Below are positions 13,552 to 18,704 of a stretch of 18,704 nucleotides of DNA, piece by piece. Made by a program: the position numbers and the translations under genes. Below the pieces are notes generated by a model. That model ran no database searches, was not told the origin of the DNA, and saw nothing but the letters and a program-made list of their open reading frames with translations. Location of the stretch: assembly GCA_964605365.1 (NCBI GenBank), contig CAZSCF010000012.1, forward strand, positions 1 through 18,704. The letters run 5' to 3'. This DNA is from CAZSCF01 sp964605365. Lineage in GTDB: Bacteria > Patescibacteriota > Minisyncoccia > Moranbacterales > UBA2206. Within the stretch, counting starts at the first letter, position 1. The number at the start of each line of letters is the position of its first letter.

Positions 13552-14535
13552 ATGCAATCAATAACCATTCCAAGCCCTCAAAAACCAAAAATTACCGTTA
13601 TTGATAATGAAACTGCCAAAATTGAAATCGAAGGTTGCTATCCTGGATACGGGACGACTCTTGGTAATGTTTTGCGAAGAGTTTTGCTTTCGTCTCTTGG
13701 CGGAGCGGCTATAACTTCGGTCAAAATAAAAGGAGTGACTCATGAATTTTCCAATATCCCGAATGTTTTGGAGGATGTAATCCAGATTATTTTAAACCTA
13801 AAAAAAGTCAGATTCAATCTTTATAAGGACGAATCCATTAAAGTTCAACTTAAAGCCAAGGGAGAAAAAGCAATAACCGCCGGAATGATAAACTGCCCGT
13901 CAGATATTGAGGTAGTAAATAAAGATGCTCATATTGCCACAATAACTAATCCTAAGGGAGAGATTGAGATGGAATTGGAAATAAGCAAAGGTATCGGATA
14001 TGTCCCGGTAGAACAGCAGAAAAGAAGCGAAAAAGAAATTGGAGTTATTGCAGTTGATGCAATATACACTCCAATCAGAAGAGTAAATTATACGGTTGAT
14101 AATATGCGCGTAGGTAAAAAAACTGATTATGAAAAAATAACTTTGGAAATTTCAACTGATGGCAGCATTGCTCCACAAGAAGCTTTTTCAAAGTCGGTGG
14201 CTATTTTAATTGAACAATTTTCCAATATTTCTGAATTTCAAAAGGAAAGCGGAAAAGAAGGGGATATTGTTAAAAAAGCAGAAGAAGTTTCCGAAAAGGT
14301 AGAAAAAAATGTTGAAGCAAAAAAAGATCCCGAAAAAATAAGTGTCACTGATCTTAAAAACCTTTCTACCAGAACGCTGAATGTTTTGGAGAAAAGCAAT
14401 GTTAATAGCATCGGAGATATTATTAAATTTACTGAAAGCCAGTTGAAAGATTTAGAGGGCATGGGCGCCAAAGGCATAAAAGAAATTAAAAAATCAATCG
14501 GGGAATTCGGTTTGAATTTGAAACAAGAAAACTAA
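13552..14535 (+). CDS. rpoA: RNA polymerase subunit alpha
   Basis: The protein has 327 residues from the ATG at 13552, close to the usual 315-330. A GTG at 13522 would add 10 residues but lies inside the leader stem-loop. The N-terminal assembly domain shows GYGTTLGNVLRRVLLSSLGG and the VKIKGVTHEFSNIPNVLED region. A charged linker (about residues 232-260) is rich in Lys and Glu. The C-terminal domain is intact (ISVTDLKNLSTRTLNVLEKS and GMGAKGIKEIKKSI), so contact with UP elements and activators should be possible. It lies between rpsD and rplQ as usual. Confidence 0.97.
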   Translation: MQSITIPSPQKPKITVIDNETAKIEIEGCYPGYGTTLGNVLRRVLLSSLGGAAITSVKIKGVTHEFSNIPNVLEDVIQIILNLKKVRFNLYKDESIKVQLKAKGEKAITAGMINCPSDIEVVNKDAHIATITNPKGEIEMELEISKGIGYVPVEQQKRSEKEIGVIAVDAIYTPIRRVNYTVDNMRVGKKTDYEKITLEISTDGSIAPQEAFSKSVAILIEQFSNISEFQKESGKEGDIVKKAEEVSEKVEKNVEAKKDPEKISVTDLKNLSTRTLNVLEKSNVNSIGDIIKFTESQLKDLEGMGAKGIKEIKKSIGEFGLNLKQEN

Positions 14536-14548
14536 TTTTCGAATTATT

Positions 14549-14914
14549 ATGCAACATCAAAAAAACGGAAGAAAATTCAAAAGAGATAGAAAACAAAGAA
14601 AGGCTTTTTTAAGAACTATTTTGGGTAGTTTGATTTTGCATGAAAAAATAAAAACTACCGAAGCTAAAGCCAAGGAGGTTAAAATGTTAATTGATAAAAT
14701 AATTAACAAGGCCAAGCTGGCCAAGATAGAAACTAAAAAAGTGGCTATCATAAGAGATCTTGGCAAAAAAATTCCTGAAGTAGCTGTCAAAAAGTTAGTG
14801 GGTGATTTTATTGATAAATTTTCCAAAAGAAAAAGCGGTTATGTACGAATAATAAAATTGGCTCCCAGAAAAAGCGATAGCGCTAGGATGGCAATGGTAG
14901 AATTTGTAGACTAA
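14549..14914 (+). CDS. rplQ: 50S ribosomal protein bL17
   Basis: The protein has 121 residues, normal for the short bacterial form. It has FKRDRKQRKAFLRTILGSLI near the start (usually RTxxHRxAMLRNL) and ends with the family's RKSDSARMAMVEFVD. bL17 lies near the peptide exit tunnel. It starts 13 bases after rpoA and ends 15 bases before rplM, consistent with one transcript. Confidence 0.95.
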   Translation: MQHQKNGRKFKRDRKQRKAFLRTILGSLILHEKIKTTEAKAKEVKMLIDKIINKAKLAKIETKKVAIIRDLGKKIPEVAVKKLVGDFIDKFSKRKSGYVRIIKLAPRKSDSARMAMVEFVD

Positions 14915-14929
14915 GATTACTAAAATTAT

Positions 14930-15331
14930 ATGAACAAAAAACCAGTTGAAAGAAAATATCATTTATTTGATGCGGAAGGCAAAATTTTGGGTCGTTTGGC
15001 TGCGGAAATTGCGCTTATTTTGCGTGGAAAAAATAAAGTTGACTTTACTCCCAATATTGATGGCGGGGACTGCGTTGTGGTTATAAATTCTGATAAAGTC
15101 GCTGTTACCGGAAATAAAAAAGAGGGAAAAATATACCATCATTTCAGCGGATATCCCGGAGGGATTCACTCGATAAAATTGAAAGATCAGTTAATCAAAG
15201 ATTCAACCAAAATAATTCAGTCGGCAGTTTATGGAATGCTTTGCAAGAACAAACTAAGAGATAAAATGATGCCAAGGCTTTTTATTTATAAAAATGCCGA
15301 TCATCTTCATAAAATAGATATAACTCATTAA
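14930..15331 (+). CDS. rplM: 50S ribosomal protein uL13
   Basis: The protein has 133 residues, slightly shorter than the 142 of E. coli. Motifs include YHLFDAEGKILGRLAAEIA, DFTPNIDGGDCVVVINSDKV and YHHFSGYPGGI. The usual GMLPKN is GMLCKN here, a proline-to-cysteine change. uL13 is an early 50S assembly protein and normally pairs with rpsI, as here. Confidence 0.96.
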   Translation: MNKKPVERKYHLFDAEGKILGRLAAEIALILRGKNKVDFTPNIDGGDCVVVINSDKVAVTGNKKEGKIYHHFSGYPGGIHSIKLKDQLIKDSTKIIQSAVYGMLCKNKLRDKMMPRLFIYKNADHLHKIDITH

Positions 15332-15357
15332 AATTGAACAGTAGTTTCAAACTTTTT

Positions 15358-15885
15358 ATGGCAACAAAAAAGACGGTTAAAAAAACTGAACCCAAAAAGA
15401 GAAAAGATAAAGCGGAAAAAACTTCGGTAATTTCTGAAGAGCTGGTTGCGGTTAAAAAAAATAAAGAAGTCAATAAAGAAAAAAATATTTTAGGCGAGTA
15501 TTTTTATGCGGTTGGTCGCAGAAAAACATCTGTTGCGCAGGTAAGACTTTTTGTTTCAGATAAAAAAGAAAATGTCATCAAAATTAACGGAAAGGATTTG
15601 AGCGAATATTTCAGCTTGTTAAGATTTCAATCCGTTGTCGGAGCTTCATTGACAGTCGCCGGAGACAGGAGATTTTTTATTACTGTGCATGTAGTAGGCG
15701 GCGGAATAATGGGGCAAGCCGAAGCTATTCGGCTAGGAATTGCCAGGGCCCTGGTAAAGTACAACGAAGAATTGAAAAAGCAGCTGAAAGATCTTGGATT
15801 TTTAACTAGAGACGCCAGAGTGGTGGAAAGAAAGAAACCCGGCAAACTCAAAGCCAGAAGAAGTCCTCAGTGGGCTAAACGATAG
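15358..15885 (+). CDS. rpsI: 30S ribosomal protein uS9 with N-terminal extension
   Basis: The protein has 175 residues from the ATG at 15358, against about 130 usual; a TTG at 15334 would add 8. Residues 1-47 are a lysine- and glutamate-rich extension (TKKTVKKTEPKKRKDKAEK). The core begins at YFYAVGRRKTSVAQVRLF. The conserved end LKARRSPQWAKR, whose final Lys-Arg contacts P-site tRNA, is intact. It closes the block and is followed 18 bases later by a strong terminator. Confidence 0.96.
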   Translation: MATKKTVKKTEPKKRKDKAEKTSVISEELVAVKKNKEVNKEKNILGEYFYAVGRRKTSVAQVRLFVSDKKENVIKINGKDLSEYFSLLRFQSVVGASLTVAGDRRFFITVHVVGGGIMGQAEAIRLGIARALVKYNEELKKQLKDLGFLTRDARVVERKKPGKLKARRSPQWAKR

Positions 15886-15903
15886 TTTAAAAATATATTT
15901 TTT

Positions 15904-15932
15904 AAAAACACCGGTTAATCTGGTGTTTTTTC
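15904..15932 (+). terminator. Strong intrinsic terminator after rpsI
   Basis: AAAAACACC (15904-15912) and GGTGTTTTT (15922-15930) pair perfectly over a 9-base loop, ending in a T-run. It is well placed, 18 bases after the rpsI stop. An in-frame GTG at 15923 for the next gene lies inside it, which argues for the ATG at 15983 instead. Confidence 0.85.
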
Positions 15933-15946
15933 ATTTCGTACTTAAC

Positions 15947-15975
15947 TTGCCAAATAGCTTTTTTGGCGCTAGCAT
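15947..15975 (+). promoter_or_regulatory. Candidate promoter for the PEGA-domain gene
   Basis: TTGCCA (15947-15952) is followed after 17 bp by TAGCAT (15970-15975). It lies between the rpsI terminator and the ATG at 15983. The match is moderate, but a promoter is needed here. The leader would be only a base or two long, close to leaderless. Confidence 0.4.
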
Positions 15976-15982
15976 TAAATTT

Positions 15983-17467
15983 ATGGAGAAAGTAAAAAGA
16001 AGAATTTTTTTCTGGGTCTTAGTGGCGTTGTTTTTTATAACAACTGTCTATGTAATTTTGTATGCCGGAGGATATCGTTTTGATCTCAGTAAAGGTATTT
16101 TTGTGCATAGCGGGACGATTACTATCAAGCCCAATCCGACAAATGTCGATGTGAGCATCGATGGCGATATTATTACTTCAAAAAAAATAAATCGCATCAA
16201 TAACTCATACAGCTTAACCGGATTTGTTCCCAGGGAATATAATATGATAGTTAGCGCAGATGGCTATAAATCTTGGTCAAAAAAAATTGACGTACACAGC
16301 GGCGTGTCTACGGAGTTTTGGAATTTAGTTTTAGTTAGAAACGAATATGAAAAAGAAGATTATGGCGCACCCGGAATAAGTAAGTTTTTTATTTCACCCC
16401 AGAGTGAAAGACTTGTTTTTGTACAAAATGTTCAAGGAGGATTCTCGACTAAAATTTTAAATATAGAAGATGATGATATTGAAAATAATTTTACTTTTGC
16501 CAAGTGGAATTTCATTGATGATTTGAGGGGAGAAAATATCGAATGGTCTCCGCAGGAAGACTACATTTCTGTTCCAGTTCAGCGCTTATCCGGAAGTACG
16601 ACGGAAGATGCAGCTGAATATGGCTACTTTATACTTAATCCTGACACAAACGAAACGTTTAATCTAAATGATTTTTTAAATAAAAAAAATATCAGTCATG
16701 TACGTTGGGATCCAAAAGATAAAGAATATTTATTTTTTTTAAGTGAGAATTCGCTTTATCGTGCCAATGTGGAGAATAAAAATGATATCACATTGATTGC
16801 CGAAAATGTTGCCAATTTTGATCTTTCCAAAACCAATGTTTATTATTTGCAATTACCTAACAGCTTAGTCTACAAAACAAGTTTAGATGGGCAATCACAA
16901 AAAGAACAGATAACTAAAAATTTTCCCGATAAAAAATCTTCAATAAATAATAATTTTTTTGTAGTTTATGATGATTTGCGGATTGCTTTCATAAATAAAA
17001 ACAAAGAACTGGTAGTATATAACGGAGAAACATCCAATGGTGAATATTTCAAAAAATTATCTGATAATGTAGAAGGAATTCAATTTTCAGATGATGGAAA
17101 AAAACTGCTTTATTGGACAAAAAATGAAATTTCCGTTTTATATTTGATCGATTGGGGAGTCCAGCCATTTCGTGTCAGAAATGATGTGGAAAACATAACT
17201 CGCTATTCTCAGGAAATAAAAAATGTTCAATGGTTCAATAAGGACTACGAACATGTAATTTTTTCTGTTGATGCGCAAGTTAAGATAATCGAGCTTGATC
17301 CTAGAGGACAAAGAAATTGTTTGGATTTGATTAAAATTGATGCTGAGAATCCCTTTTTAATTTATAACAATACCATTGAGAAGCTTCTTTTTATCGATAA
17401 AAATGAAAATTCCAGCAATCTTTTTTCGATAGTATTTCCGGAGAAAACTTCCATACTTGGTTTTTAA
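15983..17467 (+). CDS. PEGA-domain, beta-propeller membrane protein
   Basis: The protein has 494 residues from the ATG at 15983. Residues 8-27 form one transmembrane helix after a basic start (MEKVKRRIFFWVLVALFF), so the bulk should be outside the membrane. Residues about 43-115 are a PEGA domain (GTITIKPNPTNVDVSIDGD, then LTGFVPREYNMIVSADGYKS). The rest (about 130-494) has repeated WSPQEDYI-, WDPKDKEYL- and FSDDGKKLLYW-type blades, as in WD40/TolB-like propellers. Such proteins are frequent in Patescibacteria; their ligands are unknown. The stop lies in the palindrome TTAAGCGCTTAA (17464-17475). Confidence 0.8.
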   Translation: MEKVKRRIFFWVLVALFFITTVYVILYAGGYRFDLSKGIFVHSGTITIKPNPTNVDVSIDGDIITSKKINRINNSYSLTGFVPREYNMIVSADGYKSWSKKIDVHSGVSTEFWNLVLVRNEYEKEDYGAPGISKFFISPQSERLVFVQNVQGGFSTKILNIEDDDIENNFTFAKWNFIDDLRGENIEWSPQEDYISVPVQRLSGSTTEDAAEYGYFILNPDTNETFNLNDFLNKKNISHVRWDPKDKEYLFFLSENSLYRANVENKNDITLIAENVANFDLSKTNVYYLQLPNSLVYKTSLDGQSQKEQITKNFPDKKSSINNNFFVVYDDLRIAFINKNKELVVYNGETSNGEYFKKLSDNVEGIQFSDDGKKLLYWTKNEISVLYLIDWGVQPFRVRNDVENITRYSQEIKNVQWFNKDYEHVIFSVDAQVKIIELDPRGQRNCLDLIKIDAENPFLIYNNTIEKLLFIDKNENSSNLFSIVFPEKTSILGF

Positions 17468-17528
17468 GCGCTTAAATAAGCCTCTTTCATTATAGAAAAA
17501 GAATATTTTAAATTTATCTTCCAAAGAC

Positions 17529-17557
17529 TTGACACATTTGATGCGGATTGCTATTAT
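17529..17557 (+). promoter_or_regulatory. Near-consensus promoter of the 23S leader region
   Basis: TTGACA (17529-17534) is followed after exactly 17 bp by TATTAT (17552-17557), with TG one base upstream of the -10. This is the strongest promoter in the window. Predicted start is near 17564. No conventional gene follows before 23S, so it drives the leader, a small RNA, or both. Confidence 0.7.
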
Positions 17558-17594
17558 GGAAATACGTGCATTTAAGTAAATTTTAAAGCAAATA

Positions 17595-17639
17595 ATGACA
17601 GAAAAAACGATAAAACATTCCAATAAAAAAAGCGGGTGA
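17595..17639 (+). CDS. Possible 14-residue leader peptide
   Basis: The ATG at 17595 opens a short frame, MTEKTIKHSNKKSG, ending in TGA at 17637-17639. It is about 30 bases downstream of the predicted start of a strong promoter. No Shine-Dalgarno sequence is visible, but almost none of the genes here has one. Its Ser-Gly codons form the 5' strand of the antiterminator at 17630-17636. A frame this short is expected by chance fairly often, so the arrangement is the only support. Confidence 0.25.
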   Translation: MTEKTIKHSNKKSG

Positions 17640-17692
17640 TTTTTTAGTTCTAGTTTTGTCTAAACTGCCCCGCTTGGAAGAGCGGTTTTTTT
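17630..17692 (+). terminator. Attenuator-like terminator/antiterminator pair
   Basis: Terminator: CCGCTT (17670-17675), GGAA loop and GAGCGG (17680-17685), then seven T (17686-17692). Alternative: AAGCGGG (17630-17636) pairs exactly with CCCGCTT (17669-17675), enclosing a small AGTTT/AAACT hairpin (17652-17656 and 17662-17666). The two cannot form together. Read simply, this is a terminator of a roughly 130-base transcript. Read as a switch, it is an attenuator. Confidence 0.6.
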
Positions 17693-17706
17693 ATTGTCTT
17701 AAATAC

Positions 17707-17761
17707 TAGTGCTGAAACAATTTTATGTTTAAATGAAAAGCATAAGATTGTTTCCGCGCTA
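17707..17761 (+). repeat. 21-bp stem-loop in the 23S leader
   Basis: The left arm is 17707-17727 and the right arm 17741-17761. Together they make a 14-bp inner stem (GAAACAATTTTATG with CATAAGATTGTTTC, one G-U pair), one mismatch, and six more pairs outside it including a second G-U. The loop is 13 bases. It follows the attenuator by about 15 bases. A double-strand RNase processing site or an independent structured RNA is possible. Confidence 0.65.
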
Positions 17762-17835
17762 ATTCCTTACTAATTTTACGCAGGTTTTTAAGTGGAAAAC
17801 ACTTTGTGCCGGCGGTAAGGTCAGAGAGGAATAAA

Positions 17836-17871
17836 TTGAACCTTGACAACCGAATAGTCTAACATTAATTA
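17836..17871 (+). promoter_or_regulatory. boxA/nut-like leader sequence or second promoter
   Basis: CCTTGACAACCGAATA (17841-17856) resembles the conserved CCTTGAAAACTGAATA-type word found next to boxA in many rRNA leaders and spacers. The same bases give TTGACA (17843-17848) and, 17 bp on, TAATTA (17866-17871), a fair promoter. Either reading supports separate expression of the 23S gene. I cannot choose between them from sequence. Confidence 0.45.
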
Positions 17872-17960
17872 TCAACGCTTTGGAAAATGTTGGACGAGGT
17901 CATATCACAGGTTATTTATTTTAATGGAAAGCGGAAATAAAATGAGTATTCGAGTGATTA

Positions 17961-17999
17961 GTTTTCTTTTAACATTATCAAAGCAATGTAATGTTAAAA
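17961..17999 (+). promoter_or_regulatory. boxA-like word merged with an 11-bp inverted repeat
   Basis: GTTTTCTTTTAACATTATCA (17961-17980) aligns roughly with the E. coli rRNA boxA region. Within it TTTTAACATTA (17967-17977) pairs perfectly with TAATGTTAAAA (17989-17999) over an 11-base loop. Antitermination and processing are both possible roles. Confidence 0.4.
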
Positions 18000-18074
18000 A
18001 GTAGGTCTTAATTGTAAATGTAAATTAGAAATTAATAATTTTTTCGATTTTTCGGAAATTATTAACTGCTAACT

Positions 18075-18102
18075 GAATTTATTTTTTTACAAAAATAAAT
18101 TC
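18075..18102 (+). repeat. 12-bp AT hairpin upstream of 23S
   Basis: GAATTTATTTTT (18075-18086), loop TTAC, then AAAAATAAATTC (18091-18102) pair perfectly. It is the first of four consecutive hairpins that run to the 23S 5' end. It is AT-only in the stem apart from the closing pair. Confidence 0.65.
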
Positions 18103-18103
18103 A

Positions 18104-18146
18104 TCCTGATGAAAATCAGGATCTAGACCCCGGATTAAGTCCGGGG
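18104..18146. repeat. Double palindrome of dispersed-repeat type
   Basis: TCCTGAT-GAAA-ATCAGGA (18104-18121) is followed by CCCCGGA-TTAAG-TCCGGGG (18128-18146). This two-part unit closely resembles a palindromic intergenic repeat seen in many bacterial genomes, whose minus-strand translation gives the familiar PDLIRGLDPDFHQDE string, as it does here. The stems are GC-rich in an AT-rich region, which suggests insertion. Confidence 0.6.
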
Positions 18147-18164
18147 CGTTCCGATTACGGAACG
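18147..18164 (+). repeat. Hairpin abutting the 23S 5' end
   Basis: CGTTCCG (18147-18153), loop ATTA, then CGGAACG (18158-18164) form a perfect 7-bp stem directly before the mature-like 23S start. It may mark the processing point of the precursor. Confidence 0.6.
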
Positions 18165-18165
18165 A

Positions 18166-18704
18166 TTTAAGGCGGTATACTAATGCGTATGGTGGATGCC
18201 TTGACACTAAAAAGCGATGAAGGACGTAGCTGGCTGCGATAAGCCTCGGGGAGTTGTTAAGCAAACTTTGATCCGGGGATTTCCGAATGCGATAACGCAT
18301 CCCGATTTATCGGGATATCGTTAACTGAATACATAGGTTAACGAAGCAAACCCTGGGAACTGAAACATCTTAGTACCAGGAGGAAAAGAAATCAATGAGT
18401 CCCTCACCTTTTGGGCACTTGTAAGTAAGAAAAATTATTTTTCAATTTTTCTTACTTAGTATTAAGAATAATTATTGCAAGTGTAAAATATTAGCGCTAA
18501 AGCGCTAGTGCCTAAAAGGTGAGGGATGAGATTCCGTGAGTAGTGGCGAGCGAAAGCGGATTAGCCTCCAGTCTTTAGCAATTTTGTTAACTGAACGTCT
18601 CTGGAAAGAGCGGCCAAAGAAGGTGAAAGCCCTGTAAGTGAAAACATTTTTGTGGAACTAAGTCTGGGATAAGTAGGGCGGAACCGGAGAAATTCCGTTT
18701 GAAG
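18166..18704 (+). rRNA. rrl: 23S ribosomal RNA, 5' part (runs off the window)
   Basis: Domain I landmarks are clear: GGTGGATGCC (18191-18200), GCGATGAAGGACGTAGCTGG, GATTTCCGAATG, TTAACTGAATACATAGGTTA, GGGAACTGAAACATCT (18355-18370), GGAGGAAAAGAAATCAA, then AGTAGTGGCGAGCGAAAGCG and GTAGGGCGG near the end. The 5' end is placed near 18166 by alignment from memory with E. coli (GGTTAAGCG), so it may be off by a few bases. No 16S gene, tRNA or 5S gene lies in the preceding 700 bases. A structured insertion at about 18400-18526 interrupts domain I. Confidence 0.96.
18400..18526 (+). other. Intervening sequence (hairpin) in 23S domain I
   Basis: Normal 23S sequence breaks after AAGAAATCAA (to about 18395) and resumes at about GAGATTCCGTGAGTAGTGG (from 18528). 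In between, TCCCTCACCTTTTGGGCAC (18400-18418) pairs along its full 19 bp with 18508-18526, with one G-U. Inside are a perfect 14-bp hairpin (18423-18436 with 18444-18457) and a TAGCGC/GCGCTA hairpin (18492-18507). CACTTG (18416-18421) and CAAGTG (18478-18483) offer an alternative pairing. No protein is encoded. This has the form of hairpin-type 23S intervening sequences that are cut out by RNase III, leaving a fragmented rRNA. Confidence 0.8.

Noticed and set aside
17841..17846. Classification of 17836-17871 as definitely a promoter
   Set aside because: The same bases match an rRNA leader motif. Without transcript data I list both readings at moderate confidence.
17468..18165. tRNA, 5S rRNA, tmRNA, SRP RNA or RNase P RNA hidden in the 23S leader
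   Set aside because: I looked for a T-loop GTTCRANTC with CCA end, the SRP GGAAGCAG tetraloop region, the RNase P GAGGAAAGTC core and a tmRNA tail, and found none.
18079..18300. 73-codon minus-strand frame containing PDLIRGLDPDFHQDE
   Set aside because: It overlaps the 23S gene and translates a palindromic repeat. It is a well-known type of false protein.
1..18704. CRISPR array, transposase, integrase or phage gene
   Set aside because: No evenly spaced repeats with unique spacers and no DDE, HUH or integrase motif in any plausible frame. The repeats here are small palindromes.

Overview
The window reads as an AT-rich bacterial chromosome segment of the Candidate Phyla Radiation (Patescibacteria), most likely a Parcubacteria-type lineage. 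This placement is inference from content: an alanyl-tRNA synthetase that ends after its editing domain, a TraG/VirD4-like ATPase with a C-terminal zinc ribbon, a sigma region 4/HARE-HTH fusion protein, a PEGA/beta-propeller protein, an FtsA-like protein paired with a large single-pass membrane protein, a 23S rRNA gene with no 16S directly upstream and an intervening sequence inside it, and almost no Shine-Dalgarno sequences. The code is standard, with TAA, TAG and TGA all read as stops.

Layout. 1-346: probable 3' end of an upstream gene, an inverted repeat, a 19-bp palindrome and a good promoter. 347-1417: sigma-4/HARE-HTH regulator. 1567-5027: membrane protein, TraG-like ATPase and small membrane protein, with a large hairpin between the first two. 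5037-5240 (minus strand): mini YkgJ-like cysteine cluster protein, convergent with that cluster. 5396-7752: two small unknown genes and alaS behind an extended -10 promoter. 7819-11247: FtsA-like actin-fold protein and a large membrane-anchored protein, behind a clear promoter and followed by a terminator. 11426-15885: infA, rpmJ, rpsM, rpsK, rpsD, rpoA, rplQ, rplM, rpsI, closed by a strong terminator. 15983-17467: PEGA/beta-propeller membrane protein. 17468-18165: about 700 bases without a recognised gene but dense in structure. 18166-end: 5' part of 23S rRNA with an inserted hairpin of about 127 bases.

How it works together. The alpha-operon block supplies translation initiation factor IF-1, ribosomal proteins and the RNA polymerase alpha subunit. 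It is cut off from the usual secY/spc block by a terminator. The TraG-like cluster and the FtsA-like pair are envelope-associated modules of unsettled function. The 17.5-18.2 kb region looks like the dedicated leader of an unlinked 23S gene. It has a near-consensus promoter, a possible 14-codon leader peptide whose last codons form one strand of an antiterminator that excludes a U-tailed terminator, then a 21-bp stem, a boxA/nut-like sequence, another inverted repeat and four consecutive hairpins ending at the 23S 5' end. That leader and the 23S insertion are the most unusual parts of the window. All homology statements come from reading the sequence and recalled family knowledge; nothing was searched.
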